Positions 19,405-30,400 of a DNA stretch of 64,000 bases are shown here, one piece after another. The DNA is taken from contig NZ_CANMDU010000001.1 of NCBI RefSeq assembly GCF_947496775.1, positions 310,001-374,000 on the forward strand, given 5' to 3'. The number at the start of each line of letters is the position of its first letter. Position 1 is the first letter of the stretch. The notes below the pieces were generated by a model. It was not told where the DNA came from and ran no database searches. It saw nothing but the letters and a program-made list of their open reading frames with translations. Position numbers and translations under genes: made by a program. This DNA comes from an uncultured Maribacter sp. GTDB taxonomy: Bacteria; Bacteroidota; Bacteroidia; Flavobacteriales; Flavobacteriaceae.

Positions 19405-20124
19405 TTACTTTCTACGACGTGGCTTTCTTCCACCATCATTTTTTCCACCTTTTCCACCTTGGCTCTTTTGCATTCCAACCAAAGGAGAAAGTTCTCTCTT
19501 ACCATAAACCTCACCTTTCATGATCCACACTTTTATTCCCAATCTACCATAGGTAGTATGAGCCTCATGCAAAGCATAATCAATATCTGCTCTAAAAGTA
19601 GACAAAGGAATACGCCCGTCTTTATAAGATTCAGAACGAGCCATTTCCGCACCGTTTAAACGTCCAGAAATTTGTATCTTAATACCCTCAGCATTCATTC
19701 TCATAGCAGCAGCAATTGACATTTTAATTGCTCTTCTAAATGAAATCCTTGATTCAATTTGCCTTGCAACACTTGCCGCAACCAAATTAGCATCTAATTC
19801 AGGTCTTTTAATTTCATATATATTGATTTGAACTTCTTTACTGGTAATCTTCTTAAGTTCCTCCTTAAGTTTATCTACCTCTTGTCCACCTTTACCAATA
19901 ATAATTCCAGGTCTTGCAGTAGTTACAGTAACCGTAATTAACTTTAATGTACGCTCAATAATAACTCTTGATACACTTGCCTTTGATAAACGAGCATGAA
20001 TATATTTTCTAATTTTATCATCCTCAGCTAACTTATCTCCATAATCATTACCACCGTACCAGTTAGATTCCCAACCTCTGATGATTCCTAAACGATTACC
20101 AATTGGATTTGTTTTCTGTCCCAT
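19405..20124 (-). CDS. rpsC: 30S ribosomal protein S3 (uS3)
   Basis: Protein at the mRNA entry channel. It has 239 residues: [25 protein letters not shown] at the start, a KH domain around 40-110 with [19 protein letters not shown], and the S3 C-terminal domain with [48 protein letters not shown] glycine/arginine-rich basic tail ([19 protein letters not shown]) ends the protein. It starts 1 nt after rplV. Confidence 0.98.
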   Translation of the reverse strand: MGQKTNPIGNRLGIIRGWESNWYGGNDYGDKLAEDDKIRKYIHARLSKASVSRVIIERTLKLITVTVTTARPGIIIGKGGQEVDKLKEELKKITSKEVQINIYEIKRPELDANLVAASVARQIESRISFRRAIKMSIAAAMRMNAEGIKIQISGRLNGAEMARSESYKDGRIPLSTFRADIDYALHEAHTTYGRLGIKVWIMKGEVYGKRELSPLVGMQKSQGGKGGKNDGGRKPRRRK

Positions 20125-20125
20125 T

Positions 20126-20533
20126 CTAGCTTTGTGTATTATTGTTAGATCCTACAACCAATGTAACATGGTTGGAACGTTTTCTAATTCTATGTGCTCT
20201 TCCTTGAGGTGCAGGGCGCAGTCTTTTCAACATACTACCACTATCTACTCTAATCTCACTTACCACAAGATCAGCATCCTCCATATTAGCATCCTCATTC
20301 TTTGCTTGCCAGTTTGCAATAGCAGAAAGTAATAATTTCTCTAACCTTCTAGAAGCCTCCTTCGGATTAAACCTAAGAGTAGCTAAAGCACTCTCTACTT
20401 TCATTCCTCTTACCAAATCCGCAACTAAACGCATTTTTCTTGGTGAAGTAGGACAGTTATTAAGCTTAGCAAATGCTATTTTTTGTTTTTCAGCCTTAAT
20501 TCTTTCGGCCATTTGTTTTTTACGAACTCCCAT
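20126..20533 (-). CDS. rplV: 50S ribosomal protein L22 (uL22)
   Basis: Lines the exit tunnel with its beta hairpin. The 135-residue protein has the core [31 protein letters not shown] and the hairpin tip region [30 protein letters not shown]. It lies between rpsS and rpsC. Confidence 0.98.
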   Translation of the reverse strand: MGVRKKQMAERIKAEKQKIAFAKLNNCPTSPRKMRLVADLVRGMKVESALATLRFNPKEASRRLEKLLLSAIANWQAKNEDANMEDADLVVSEIRVDSGSMLKRLRPAPQGRAHRIRKRSNHVTLVVGSNNNTQS

Positions 20534-20536
20534 AGC

Positions 20537-20815
20537 TTACTTTTTTCCTTTATTCTTTGCCCCAGCATGACCCCTATAAGATCTAGTTGGAGAAAATTCT
20601 CCCAGTTTATGACCTACCATATTCTCAGTAACAAACACAGGAACAAACTGCCTCCCATTATGTACTGCAATAGTAAGACCCACAAAATCAGGTGTTATCA
20701 TTGAAGCTCTAGACCAAGTCTTAATAACAGACTTTTTACCAGAAGCTGCATTTTGCTGGATTTTTTTATCCAAGCTATAGTGAACGTAAGGTCCTTTTTT
20801 TAGTGAACGTGCCAT
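20537..20815 (-). CDS. rpsS: 30S ribosomal protein S19 (uS19)
   Basis: Protein of the 30S head that forms a complex with S13. Its 92 residues begin [19 protein letters not shown]. The S19 signature is [26 protein letters not shown]. It lies between rplB and rplV. Confidence 0.98.
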   Translation of the reverse strand: MARSLKKGPYVHYSLDKKIQQNAASGKKSVIKTWSRASMITPDFVGLTIAVHNGRQFVPVFVTENMVGHKLGEFSPTRSYRGHAGAKNKGKK

Positions 20816-20828
20816 TTCTTTCTACTTT

Positions 20829-21653
20829 TTATTTCTTTCTACGTTCTATTATATACTTATTGGTACTCTTTGTCTTAGAACGCGTTCTAAATCCTTTAGC
20901 AGGTATACCGTTTCTTGATCTTGGATGACCACCAGACGCTCTACCTTCACCACCACCCATTGGGTGATCCACAGGATTCATTGCCACTGGTCTAGTTCTA
21001 GGACGCTTACCTAACCACCTACTTCTACCAGCTTTACCTGAAACCAATAACTGATGATCCGAATTAGATATAGCTCCTATCGTAGCCATACATCCAGAAA
21101 GTATTAATCTAGTTTCACCAGAAGGCATTTTAACAGTAACAAACTTACCATCTTTCGCCATTAGTTGAGCAAATGTACCTGCACTTCTAGCCATAACAGC
21201 TCCTTGCCCAGGACGCAACTCAATACACGAAATAACTGTACCTAATGGTATATCACTTAAAGGAATTGCATTTCCAACCTCAGGAGCAGCATCAGAACCA
21301 GAAGAAATCTTCTGCCCTACCTGCAATCCATTCTGAGCGATTACATACCTCTTTTCACCATCAGCATATTCTAATAAAGCAATAAATGCTGTTCTGTTTG
21401 GATCATACTGAATAGACTTAACCGTAGCAGCAACACCTTGCTTATCTCTCTTGAAGTCTATTACACGATACCTTCTTTTATGACCACCACCTCTATGGCG
21501 CATAGTCATCTTTCCTTGACTGTTTCTACCTCCCGACTTTTTTAACGGAGCAAGCAAACTCTTCTCCGGCTTATCAGTAGTAATGGCGTCAAATCCATTT
21601 ACTACTCTAAAACGCTGTCCAGGAGTGATTGGTTTTAATTTTCTAACTGACAT
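20829..21653 (-). CDS. rplB: 50S ribosomal protein L2 (uL2)
   Basis: Large rRNA-binding protein needed for subunit joining and peptidyl transfer. The 274-residue protein includes [33 protein letters not shown], the OB-fold and SH3-like domains, and the signature [38 protein letters not shown], whose histidine (in [12 protein letters not shown]) lies near the peptidyl transferase centre. Confidence 0.98.
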   Translation of the reverse strand: MSVRKLKPITPGQRFRVVNGFDAITTDKPEKSLLAPLKKSGGRNSQGKMTMRHRGGGHKRRYRVIDFKRDKQGVAATVKSIQYDPNRTAFIALLEYADGEKRYVIAQNGLQVGQKISSGSDAAPEVGNAIPLSDIPLGTVISCIELRPGQGAVMARSAGTFAQLMAKDGKFVTVKMPSGETRLILSGCMATIGAISNSDHQLLVSGKAGRSRWLGKRPRTRPVAMNPVDHPMGGGEGRASGGHPRSRNGIPAKGFRTRSKTKSTNKYIIERRKK

Positions 21654-21662
21654 TTCTTGTCT

Positions 21663-21953
21663 TTATAGATTACTGTAAAAATCAATAATATCACCCTCAG
21701 CCACATCAACTATAGCTTTTTTCAAAGCATTAGTCTTTCCATGCTGTACACCTGTCTTAGTGTAACGTGATTTTCTAGTAGGCCCGTAATTCATAGTACG
21801 TACCTTTTTTACGGAAACACCGTAAGTTGCCTCAACAGCATCTTTAATTTGAATCTTATTAGCCTTAGGACTAACAAAGAAACCATAACGATTATACAAC
21901 TCACTATCAGCGGTCATCTTCTCTGTTATAATTGGTTTTATCAACACACTCAT
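21663..21953 (-). CDS. rplW: 50S ribosomal protein L23 (uL23)
   Basis: Exit-tunnel protein that serves as docking site for trigger factor and SRP. Its 96 residues begin MSVLIKPIITEKMTADSELYNRYGFFV, with the family core ANKIQIKDAVEATYGVSVKKVRTMNY. It lies between rplD and rplB. Confidence 0.98.
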   Translation of the reverse strand: MSVLIKPIITEKMTADSELYNRYGFFVSPKANKIQIKDAVEATYGVSVKKVRTMNYGPTRKSRYTKTGVQHGKTNALKKAIVDVAEGDIIDFYSNL

Positions 21954-21958
21954 GTTTC

Positions 21959-22588
21959 CTATTTATTTAAAGTTGCTTCAATTCCTTCTAACGAGCCTTC
22001 AAGCAATACTATATTATCCGCATTCAACACTTTGTAAGTGCTTAATTCTGAGTTAGTTACAACTTCAGAACGTTTCAAATTACGCGAAGACAAATATACA
22101 CTATTATTTGAATCACCCAACACAAATAAAGACTTTTTGTTTTCTAAACCTAAAGACTTAAGAACACCAATAAAATCTTTTGTTTTTGGAGTATCAAAAT
22201 TAAAATCTTCAAGAACAACTATAGCATTCTCTTTCGACTTAATTGTTAATGCAGATTTTCTTGCCAAACGCTTTAAGTTTTTATTCAATTTCTGCGTATA
22301 GTCCTTTGGTCTTGGACCAAAAATACGGCCACCACCTCTGAAAATTGGAGATTTAATACTACCTGCACGTGCAGTACCAGTACCTTTTTGCTTTTTAATT
22401 TTTCTAGTACTACCAGCAATCTCTCCTCTTTCTTTAGCCTTATGCGTACCTTGTCTTTGATGTGCTAAATATTGCTTTACATCCAAGTATACTGCATGAT
22501 TATTCGGCTCTATTGCGAAAACAGCATCTGAAAGCTCAGCTTTCCTACCTGTTTCTTTTCCTTTTATATCTAAAACTGCTACTTTCAT
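21959..22588 (-). CDS. rplD: 50S ribosomal protein L4 (uL4)
   Basis: Lines the exit tunnel with an extended loop; in E. coli it also represses the S10 operon through the leader RNA. The 209-residue protein contains RQGTHKAKERGEIAGSTRKIKKQKGTGTARAGSIKSPIFRGGGRIFGP, the tunnel loop, and ARKSALTIKSKENAIVVLEDF. Its ATG overlaps the rplC stop by one base. Being second gene behind an attenuator-like leader makes it the obvious candidate autoregulator here (inference). Confidence 0.98.
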   Translation of the reverse strand: MKVAVLDIKGKETGRKAELSDAVFAIEPNNHAVYLDVKQYLAHQRQGTHKAKERGEIAGSTRKIKKQKGTGTARAGSIKSPIFRGGGRIFGPRPKDYTQKLNKNLKRLARKSALTIKSKENAIVVLEDFNFDTPKTKDFIGVLKSLGLENKKSLFVLGDSNNSVYLSSRNLKRSEVVTNSELSTYKVLNADNIVLLEGSLEGIEATLNK

Positions 22589-23205
22589 TACTTCTGAATA
22601 GTTACGTAAGCGTTTTTATGACCAGGAACACAACCTTTCACAACTAAAAGATTTTTCTCTGGAACTATTTTCAATACTTTAAGATTCTGAACAGTAACTC
22701 TGTCACCACCCATTCTACCAGCCATCTTCATACCCTTAAAAACTCTTGCTGGATATGAGGCAGCACCAATAGAACCAGGAGCTCTAAGTCTGTTGTGCTG
22801 TCCGTGAGTTGCCTGACCAACACCACCGAAGCCATGTCTTTTTACAACACCTTGAAAACCTTTTCCTTTTGACGTACCAACTACATCAACAAATTCTCCT
22901 TCTACAAATACATCAACACCCACCGTGTCTCCCAATTTGTAATCACCTTCAAACTCTTGAAATTCAACGACTTTTTTCTTAGGAGAAGTACCTGCTTTTT
23001 TAAAATGACCTGTTTCAGCCTTATTAGCACGTTTTTCTGCCTTGTCATCGAAACCAAGCTGAAGGGCCTTGTACCCGTCTACCTCTTCGGTTCTGACTTG
23101 GGTAACCACACATGGACCAGCTTCAATAACGGTACATGGCATATTCTTACCATTCTCGTCAAAAATACTAGTCATGCCTACTTTTTTTCCTATTAACCCA
23201 GACAT
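22588..23205 (-). CDS. rplC: 50S ribosomal protein L3 (uL3)
   Basis: Early-assembly protein near the peptidyl transferase centre. It has 205 residues, [39 protein letters not shown]. The signature is [53 protein letters not shown], containing the conserved GQ glutamine region. Unlike the usual S10 operon, rpsJ is not directly upstream: 567 bp with a terminator, a promoter and a structured leader separate them, so rplC opens a new transcription unit. Confidence 0.98.
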   Translation of the reverse strand: MSGLIGKKVGMTSIFDENGKNMPCTVIEAGPCVVTQVRTEEVDGYKALQLGFDDKAEKRANKAETGHFKKAGTSPKKKVVEFQEFEGDYKLGDTVGVDVFVEGEFVDVVGTSKGKGFQGVVKRHGFGGVGQATHGQHNRLRAPGSIGAASYPARVFKGMKMAGRMGGDRVTVQNLKVLKIVPEKNLLVVKGCVPGHKNAYVTIQK

Positions 23206-23296
23206 TTGATTTTAGATTATGGACCTCCGGTTTTAAAAACTAAAACCCTACTTCCGATTATATTAATTATTCTTATTACTCGTAACTCTTAAACAT

Positions 23297-23330
23297 AAAA
23301 AAAGGGTCAAAACTAATTCAACCCTGAATT
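23297..23330 (-). terminator. Attenuator-like terminator hairpin in the rplC leader
   Basis: In the mRNA, AGGGUUGAA and UUUUGACCCU form a nine-pair stem with a short loop, followed by seven U. It lies roughly 75-105 nt downstream of the predicted start of transcription and about 95 nt before rplC. A terminator inside a ribosomal protein leader suggests regulated read-through. A GGAGGT sequence lies between the hairpin and the ATG. Confidence 0.65.
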
Positions 23331-23361
23331 TTGTTTTTTCCGTTTTTCCTTCGCACGCAGC

Positions 23362-23397
23362 TTAGGACATGTACACCTAATTTACCTGTATACAGGT
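23362..23397 (-). other. Upstream hairpins of the rplC leader RNA
   Basis: Two inverted repeats precede the attenuator: the perfect palindrome ACCTGTATACAGGT (23384-23397) and TTAGG/CCTAA around a nine-base loop (23362-23380). They fall just inside the predicted transcript and could form mutually influencing leader structures. Confidence 0.5.
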
Positions 23398-23409
23398 TTT
23401 TAGTGGCGG

Positions 23410-23440
23410 CAAAAATAGAAATATTTTTTGGTTTAACAAA
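23410..23440 (-). promoter_or_regulatory. Promoter of the rplC (S10-spc-alpha) transcription unit
   Basis: Minus strand: TTTG-N19-TATTTTTG, a perfect match to the Bacteroidetes consensus. It predicts a leader of about 200 nt before rplC, containing three hairpins. Confidence 0.8.
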
Positions 23441-23711
23441 CTATACTTCAATATATTTAAAAAGAGTTTTTAAATTACATCAAAATACACCTCTAATTAC
23501 GGCGATTTTTCACTCCTACCCCCAGAAATTAAATAAGATTTCCATGCAAAAAAAAAAGCTCCAAACACGACCCAACACTTCAAATAAAATAGACAAATGA
23601 ACAATTAAACACACATTACACCTAAAGAACCATAACAGCTTCCCCATACCATGCCGCAAAAAAAAAAAAAAAAAAACAAACCCAAAAGAATTCTACAAGA
23701 ATTAAAGACAA
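23441..23711. other. Intergenic spacer, no gene seen
   Basis: AT-rich spacer between the rplC promoter and the rpsJ terminator. It holds a run of 19 A (23658-23676). An 89-codon frame on the plus strand (23331-23600) crosses the promoter and leader and has no recognisable features; I do not consider it a gene. Confidence 0.6.
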
Positions 23712-23749
23712 AAAAAAGTCCTAAGACAAAATATCTTAGGACTTTTTTA
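23711..23749 (-). terminator. Strong terminator after rpsJ, end of the str transcript
   Basis: On the minus strand AAAAAAGTCCTAAGA pairs perfectly with TCTTAGGACTTTTTT around a short loop. It lies about 24 nt after the rpsJ stop. It separates rpsL-rpsG-fusA-rpsJ from the rplC unit. Confidence 0.9.
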
Positions 23750-23772
23750 TTAAATAAATTTCTATTCTAAAA

Positions 23773-24078
23773 TTACACCTTAATCTCAACTTCAACCCCA
23801 CTAGGAAGCTCAAGTTTCATTAACGCATCAATAGTCTTTGATGAAGAACTATAAATATCCAACAACCTCTTATATGAGCTTAATTGAAATTGCTCTCTAG
23901 ACTTTTTATTTACGTGCGGTGAACGCAAAACCGTAAATATTTTCTTATGTGTTGGCAAAGGTATAGGACCTGTTACAACAGCACCTGTAGTCTTAACCGT
24001 CTTTACGATTTTTTCAGCAGACTTATCTACTAAGCTATGATCGTAAGATTTTAGTTTTATTCTAATTTTTTGACTCAT
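23773..24078 (-). CDS. rpsJ: 30S ribosomal protein S10 (uS10)
   Basis: Protein of the 30S head, known as NusE for its role in antitermination. Its 101 residues [25 protein letters not shown] and [28 protein letters not shown] are typical. It lies 9 nt downstream of fusA and is followed by a strong terminator, so it is the last gene of the str unit and not the first of the S10 unit. Confidence 0.98.
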   Translation of the reverse strand: MSQKIRIKLKSYDHSLVDKSAEKIVKTVKTTGAVVTGPIPLPTHKKIFTVLRSPHVNKKSREQFQLSSYKRLLDIYSSSSKTIDALMKLELPSGVEVEIKV

Positions 24079-24087
24079 ATCTAAAAT

Positions 24088-26220
24088 TTATACAGTTAAA
24101 CCTTTAGAAGCTTTTATAACTGATTCCGAAATATTTGAAGGTGTTTCCGCATAGTGCGAAAATTCCATGGTTGATGTTGCTCTACCAGAAGATAATGTTC
24201 TTAAAGAAGTTACATAACCAAACATTTCTGACAATGGCACAGTTCCTTTAACAACTTTAGCACCAGCTCTATCACTCATATCGCTAATAGTACCTCTTCT
24301 TCTATTTAAATCCCCAACAATATCACCCATGTTCTCCTCAGGAGTCAACACTTCGAGTTTCATAATTGGTTCCATAATAACAGCACCAGCAGCTTTTCCA
24401 GCGGCTTTATACCCCATTTTTGCTGCAAGTTCAAATGATAATGCATCAGAATCCACAGGGTGGAAAGATCCATCCTTAAGAGTTACTTTCATTGCATCCA
24501 TCTCAAATCCAGCCAATGGACCAGCTTTCATAGCAGCCTGGAATCCTTTTTCTACAGACGGAATAAACTCTTTAGGAATACGACCACCTTTAATTTCGTC
24601 TACAAACTGTAATCCAGTTCCTTCGAAATCTTCATCAGCAGGCCCCATCTCAAAGACAATATCTCCAAACTTACCACGACCACCAGATTGTTTCTTATAA
24701 GTTTCTCTATGAGAAGCCAATCTTGTTAAAGCTTCTTTATATTCAACCTGAGGCTCACCTTCGTTCACTTCAACCTTAAACTCACGCTTTAAACGATCTA
24801 CAATAATATCCAAGTGAAGCTCACCCATACCAGAAATAATTGTTTGCCCAGAAGCCTCATCCGTTTTAACTTGAAAAGTTGGATCTTCTTCAGCCAATTT
24901 AGCCAAAGCCATACCTAACTTATCGACATCAGCTTTAGTTTTAGGCTCCACAGCAATACCAATTACTGGATCAGGAAAATCCATACTTTCTAACACTATA
25001 GGGTGCTTCTCAGCAGACATAGTATCTCCGGTTTTAATATCTTTAAAACCTACTGCAGCTCCAATATCTCCCGCCTCAATAAAATCAATAGCGTTTTGCT
25101 TATTAGAATGCATTTGATAAATACGAGAAATACGCTCTTTTTTACCTGATCTATTATTTAATATATATGAACCAGCATCTAAACGACCTGAATACGTTCT
25201 AAAGAATGCTAAACGACCAACAAAAGGATCCGTAGCAATTTTAAAAGCTAAAGCAGAAAATGGCTCCTTAACATCTGGTTTACGAGTTTCCTCTTTACCT
25301 GTATCAGGATTTGTTCCAACAATATCATCTTTATCTATTGGAGAAGGTAAATATCTACAAACAGCATCTAATAAAAACTGAACTCCTTTATTTTTAAAAG
25401 AAGAACCACAAATCATAGGAATAATAGCTCGATCCATTACAGCAGCCCTTAAAGCAGCATGCACCTCTTCTTCTGTGATAGAATCTTCATCTTCGAAGAA
25501 TTTCTCCATTAACTCCTCATCATACTCAGCTACCGCTTCAATTAAAGCAGCTCTATACTCCTTTACTTCAGCCTTCATTTCCTCAGGAATATCGATTACA
25601 TCAAATGTAGACCCAAATCCTTCATCATGCCAAACAATAGCCCTATTCTTAGCCAAGTCAACAATACCTTTAAAATCAGCCTCTTCACCAATTGGCAAAA
25701 CGATAGGAACCGCATTAGAACCTAACATATCTTTCACCTGCTTACAAACCATTAAAAAGTTAGAACCTTGACGATCCATCTTATTAACAAAACCAATTCT
25801 TGGAACCTTGTAATTATCAGCTAACCTCCAGTTTGTTTCCGATTGAGGCTCAACACCATCAACAGCACTAAATAAGAAAACCAAACCATCAAGAACTCTT
25901 AATGAACGATTCACCTCTACTGTAAAATCAACGTGACCAGGAGTATCTATAATATTAAAATGAAACCCTTTAGCATCAGATGTTGGCTTACCATTTTCGG
26001 TTGGAAACTGCCACTCACATGTAGTAGCCGCCGAAGTAATAGTTATACCTCTTTCTTGCTCTTGTTCCATCCAATCCATAGTAGCAGCTCCATCATGCAC
26101 TTCTCCTATTTTATGACTAACACCCGTATAAAATAATATACGCTCCGTAGTTGTGGTCTTACCGGCATCAATATGCGCAGCAATACCTATATTTCTTGTG
26201 TATTTTAAATCTCTTGCCAT
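24088..26220 (-). CDS. fusA: Elongation factor G
   Basis: GTPase that drives translocation and, with RRF, ribosome recycling. It is a 710-residue protein with G1 [12 protein letters not shown] (about residues 15-26), the G2 region [12 protein letters not shown]3 [12 protein letters not shown] and G4 NKMDRQG, followed by domains II-V. Domain IV contains [14 protein letters not shown]. The C-terminal domain has [24 protein letters not shown]. It stands between rpsG and rpsJ in the str operon; tuf is not in this cluster. Confidence 0.98.
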   Translation of the reverse strand: MARDLKYTRNIGIAAHIDAGKTTTTERILFYTGVSHKIGEVHDGAATMDWMEQEQERGITITSAATTCEWQFPTENGKPTSDAKGFHFNIIDTPGHVDFTVEVNRSLRVLDGLVFLFSAVDGVEPQSETNWRLADNYKVPRIGFVNKMDRQGSNFLMVCKQVKDMLGSNAVPIVLPIGEEADFKGIVDLAKNRAIVWHDEGFGSTFDVIDIPEEMKAEVKEYRAALIEAVAEYDEELMEKFFEDEDSITEEEVHAALRAAVMDRAIIPMICGSSFKNKGVQFLLDAVCRYLPSPIDKDDIVGTNPDTGKEETRKPDVKEPFSALAFKIATDPFVGRLAFFRTYSGRLDAGSYILNNRSGKKERISRIYQMHSNKQNAIDFIEAGDIGAAVGFKDIKTGDTMSAEKHPIVLESMDFPDPVIGIAVEPKTKADVDKLGMALAKLAEEDPTFQVKTDEASGQTIISGMGELHLDIIVDRLKREFKVEVNEGEPQVEYKEALTRLASHRETYKKQSGGRGKFGDIVFEMGPADEDFEGTGLQFVDEIKGGRIPKEFIPSVEKGFQAAMKAGPLAGFEMDAMKVTLKDGSFHPVDSDALSFELAAKMGYKAAGKAAGAVIMEPIMKLEVLTPEENMGDIVGDLNRRRGTISDMSDRAGAKVVKGTVPLSEMFGYVTSLRTLSSGRATSTMEFSHYAETPSNISESVIKASKGLTV

Positions 26221-26226
26221 TTCTGA

Positions 26227-26703
26227 TTAAAATCTAAAGTGAGAGAATGCTTTATTTGCTTCAGCCATCTTATGAGTATCCACTCTTTTCTTAACCGCAG
26301 CACCTTCTTCTTTCGAAGCAGCTAATACTTCTGCAGCCAATTTTTGAGCCATTCCTTTTTCATTACGCTTTCTAGCATAACTAATCAACCACTTCATAGC
26401 CGTAGAAATCTTACGATCCGGTCTAATCTGCATAGGAATCTGAAAAGTAGCACCACCAACTCTTCTACTTCTAACCTCTACATGAGGCATAACATTAGAA
26501 AGTGCATCTTTCCACAACTCTAAAGCTGTCTTCTCTTCGTCTGTTTTCTTTTCTTCCACAATATCAATTGCGTCATAAAAAACACTAAATGCAACGGATT
26601 TTTTCCCGTCCCACATCATCATATTTACAAAACGCGTTACCAATTGATCATTAAATCTTGGATCCGGTAACAACGGTCTTTTCTTTGCCTGTTTTTTTCT
26701 CAT
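26227..26703 (-). CDS. rpsG: 30S ribosomal protein S7 (uS7)
   Basis: Primary binder of the 16S 3' domain, at the mRNA exit. Its 158 residues include the signature [56 protein letters not shown] and the C-terminal [14 protein letters not shown]. It lies between rpsL and fusA. Confidence 0.98.
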   Translation of the reverse strand: MRKKQAKKRPLLPDPRFNDQLVTRFVNMMMWDGKKSVAFSVFYDAIDIVEEKKTDEEKTALELWKDALSNVMPHVEVRSRRVGGATFQIPMQIRPDRKISTAMKWLISYARKRNEKGMAQKLAAEVLAASKEEGAAVKKRVDTHKMAEANKAFSHFRF

Positions 26704-26725
26704 TTCTTTTCTTTAAAAAAGTTGA

Positions 26726-27100
26726 TTATTTTTTAGGTCGTTTTGCTCCGTATTTTGATCTACGTTGTGTTCTTCCTGCAACACCCGCAGTATCCAAAGC
26801 ACCTCTTACGATATGATACCTAACACCAGGCAAATCTTTAACTCTTCCTCCACGTACTAATACTATCGAGTGCTCTTGGAGGTTGTGTCCTTCTCCAGGG
26901 ATGTATGCATTTACTTCTTTACCATTGGTCAACCTAACCCTAGCAACTTTACGCATTGCTGAATTTGGTTTCTTTGGTGTAGTTGTGTAAACACGTGTAC
27001 AAACTCCCCTTCTTTGTGGACACGAATCCAAAGCAGCCGATTTACTCTTCTTAGTAATCGTGGCCCTTCCTTTTCGTACTAATTGTGAAATTGTTGGCAT
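26726..27100 (-). CDS. rpsL: 30S ribosomal protein S12 (uS12)
   Basis: Decoding-centre protein that controls fidelity. Its 124 residues contain [27 protein letters not shown] and [24 protein letters not shown]. The lysines whose change gives streptomycin resistance in other bacteria are present as wild type: K43/K44 in TPKKPNSA and K88 in RVKDLPG (established for E. coli, read by motif here). It is the first gene of the str unit, behind a perfect promoter at 27146-27176. Confidence 0.98.
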   Translation of the reverse strand: MPTISQLVRKGRATITKKSKSAALDSCPQRRGVCTRVYTTTPKKPNSAMRKVARVRLTNGKEVNAYIPGEGHNLQEHSIVLVRGGRVKDLPGVRYHIVRGALDTAGVAGRTQRRSKYGAKRPKK

Positions 27101-27145
27101 ACTATTTTTATATGTATATAAAACTTACCCCTATTTAAGGGTCGG

Positions 27146-27176
27146 CAAATGTAGTGATATTTTGCAATAATTCAAA
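27146..27176 (-). promoter_or_regulatory. Promoter of the str operon (rpsL)
   Basis: Minus strand: TTTG-N19-TACATTTG, a perfect consensus match. It predicts a leader of about 40 nt before rpsL. Confidence 0.8.
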
Positions 27177-27457
27177 TCCTAACTCACTTATTTTCAAAGT
27201 TTTTTTAGATAACCCAAAAACCTCAAGCACAAAAGCCATACAGGGACATAAAATCAAGCGCCATTTAATACCACTTAATATTTATGTAGGAATATCTACA
27301 CAACCTAATAAAACTGTTATAAATCAAAAAAAATACCCCCAAAAAAATAGCAAACCAACAATTTTAATCAAAAAAAACATAAATTTTAACAAAAAAACCT
27401 ATGCTTGCATAATTAAAAGTTAAAAAAGCTTGGATTATTAACATGAAATTATGATTT
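27177..27457. other. AT-rich divergent spacer between rpsL and SusC
   Basis: Divergent intergenic region with many A-runs. An 89-codon frame on the plus strand (27154-27423) overlaps the rpsL promoter and has low-complexity Asn/Lys content; I do not regard it as a gene. No regulator gene for the following SusC/SusD pair is present here. Confidence 0.6.
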
Positions 27458-27460
27458 TTG
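27430..27460 (+). promoter_or_regulatory. Probable promoter of the SusC/SusD operon
   Basis: TTG-N20-GATTTTTG resembles the -33/-7 consensus with one departure (G for the first T plus A shared). It predicts transcription from about 27467 and a ~20-nt leader to the ATG at 27488, which argues against an upstream TTG start. Confidence 0.4.
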
Positions 27461-27487
27461 CCGATAGCTAATTCAAATAATTTAAAA

Positions 27488-30400
27488 ATGAGAACAAAAT
27501 TCAATGGAATTCTTACGCTGCTATTGGCGTTTGTTGTGCAAATATCCTTTGCGCAAGAAAAAACGATTACCGGTACGGTGACAGATCAAGACGGTCTGCC
27601 GCTTCCCGGGGTTAATATCGTTGTAGAAGGGACCACAAATGGTACCCAAACTGATTTTGATGGCAACTACTCTATTTCAAGTAGTGAAGGTCAAACACTT
27701 CTTTACAGCTACATCGGCCAAAAAGATGTTCGACAAACTGTTGGAGCTACTAGTACCATCAATGTACAAATGGAAGAAAACGCACAAGCTCTTGAAGAAG
27801 TTGTTGTTACCGCACTAGGTATAAAAAGAGAGCAAAAATCTCTTGGATATGCCGTAAGTAAGGTAGCAAGTGAAGAATTGGAACAAAAATCAGAGGGTGA
27901 TATAGGTCGCTTACTTCAAGGTAAAGCAGCTGGTGTAAATATTACAGCATCAAATGGCTTAACTGGTTCCTCCTCCAATGTTGTTATTAGAGGTAATACT
28001 TCAATTACTGGTAACAACCAAGCACTTTTTGTAGTTGATGGTATTCCTTTTAACAGTGGTTCTAACCAGCAAAGTGATTTCCGTGATGGGCGTACTGAAT
28101 CGAATCGCTTCTTGGATATTGACCCTAATAATATTGAAGACATTAGTATTCTTAAGGGTCTTAGTGCAACAGCACTTTACGGAAATAGAGGTAGAAATGG
28201 TGTAATCTTAATTACAACAAAATCAGGAGCTGGAAACAATAAGGGCGCTTCGAAATTATCGATTACAACATCTGTTTTTGCGAGTAATCCTCATCTTCCA
28301 ACATACCAAGACGAATTTGCCGGTGGTTTTAACAATACCTTCGGTTGGTTTTTCAGTAACTGGGGTCCTCGATTTAAAGACCCTACAGCTAACTACCAAG
28401 CTTATCAAACAAGCACTGGTGCTGACGGAACTGTTTTTGTAACGCACCCTTTTGCAACCAATGTCAATCAAGCCTTTATTGAAGGTTATGAAGATTTAGC
28501 TGCTTCAGAATACGAACTTAAACCTTATAATAGTGTTGAAAATTTCTTTAGACAGGGTCTTAACACTACTACCAGTATTAATTTAACTGGAGGCAATAGT
28601 GACTTTGGGTATACTGTTGGTTATACAAAATTAGACGATGAAGGTTTTACACCTGGTAATGAATTATCAAGAAATAACTTCACAGTAGGTGCTAATGGCA
28701 CCCTTGGAAAGCTTAAAATTAATGCTTCCATTAACGTTGCAAGAACAGATTATAAATCACCTCCTATTGCATCTTCAAGAGGTAGTGGAGTTATTGGTGG
28801 TGGTGGATCAATCTTTAGTGATATATTTTACACGCCACGTAATGTTGATTTAGTTAATATTCCTTTTCAAAGAGCTGATGGTGGATCCTTATACTATAGA
28901 GAAACCAATGGTATTCAGCACCCTTTATGGACCGTTGAAAATGTAAAAACTGGGCAAAAAACTACTAATATCTTTTCTAGTTTTAGCACTGTTTATTCTG
29001 TTAACGATAATTTATCACTTGCGTACAGATTTGGTTTTAACACATATACTGAAAATGGTTTTTATGCACAAAACAGAGGGGGTATCGACGGAAATCCGCT
29101 AGGTCTTTTGAGAACAACAAATATTGTTAATACTTCTCTTGACCATAACTTCTCTATCAACTACGATAAAGACTTATCTGATAAATTCAATTTAAAGGGT
29201 ATTCTCGGTTTCAACTCTAACCGAATAGAGTTTGATCAAGATGGGGTAGAAAGCACAAACCAAGTAGTGTTTGGAATTTTAAGACACTTCAATTTTACGC
29301 AACAATCAACAACTAACTCTTTTTCGGATGACCCTCTCCAAGAGCAAACGCGTGAAAATACTTACGGAGTATTCGGTGATTTGACTTTAAGTTATGATAA
29401 TTACTTATATCTAAATGTTCAAGGACGTAATGATTGGACTTCAACTTTAGAAAGTGATAACAATTCTATCTTTTATCCTTCAGCAAGTTTATCATTTATA
29501 CCAACTTCTGCAATAGATGGTCTGCAATCCAAAGCCGTGAATTATTTAAAACTTAGATTAGGCTATGGGTCATCTGCTGGTTTCCCACCAACATATTCAA
29601 CACGAACCACTTTATCACTTAATGGTAACTTATTTGTGGATCGAGATGGTAACAACCTTTCTGGTAATGACACTAGTTTCCAATTAGGAAATGCGGATTT
29701 AGTACCAGAACTTGTTACTGAGTTTGAAGCAGGAATCGACGCAAAACTTTGGGATAATAGAATCGGTTTAAACACTAGCGTATTCAAAAGAAAAACCACT
29801 GACTTAATTACCCGTAGACTATTGCCTCCAAGTGAAGGTTTTACTCAATCGTTCATAAACGGTGGTACTTTGGAGAATGAAGGAATTGAACTAGGTTTAA
29901 CCTATGATATGTTTAGAAACCCTGACGGTTTCAATTTAGACTTTGGCTTAACCCTTTACGCTGACGAACCTGTTATTACAGAACTACCTGAAGGTATCAA
30001 CAACATTACTATAGGTGGGCCAACAACTGTTGCGGATGCAAGAAATGCTGCTGTTCCTGGAGAGCCTTATGGAGTATTCTTAGGATCTACAGTAGATACA
30101 GATGATGATGGTAATTTGTTAGTAGATGACAATGGTACATATGTTGCAACTGCCAGCATTGATAATATTATAGGTGATCCTAATGCAGATTACACAGCTA
30201 ACTTTAGAACTAATATTGGATACAAAAATCTTAGATTAAGTGTGGATTTAGCCTACAGACATGGCGGAGACGTATATTCTCGTACTGTTTCTACACTTCA
30301 AAATAGAGGTGTAATTGAGTTTCCATTTTCTAGAGAGGGCACTTACATATTACCTGGGGTAAGCCAATCTACTGGTCAACCGAACAACGTTCAAATTAAT

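Noticed and set aside
23331-23600. 89-codon plus-strand frame between rplC and rpsJ
   Set aside because: It crosses the rplC promoter and leader on the opposite strand, and its sequence has no recognisable features.
23658-23676. Run of 19 A as a possible regulatory or phase-variable tract
   Set aside because: It lies outside any transcript start region I can define and is not next to a start codon; it may simply be AT-rich spacer.
24329-24700. 123-codon frame opposite fusA
   Set aside because: Antisense shadow of strongly conserved EF-G coding sequence.
27154-27423. 89-codon plus-strand frame before SusC
   Set aside because: It overlaps the rpsL promoter and is Asn/Lys/Ile-rich, as expected of AT-rich noncoding DNA.
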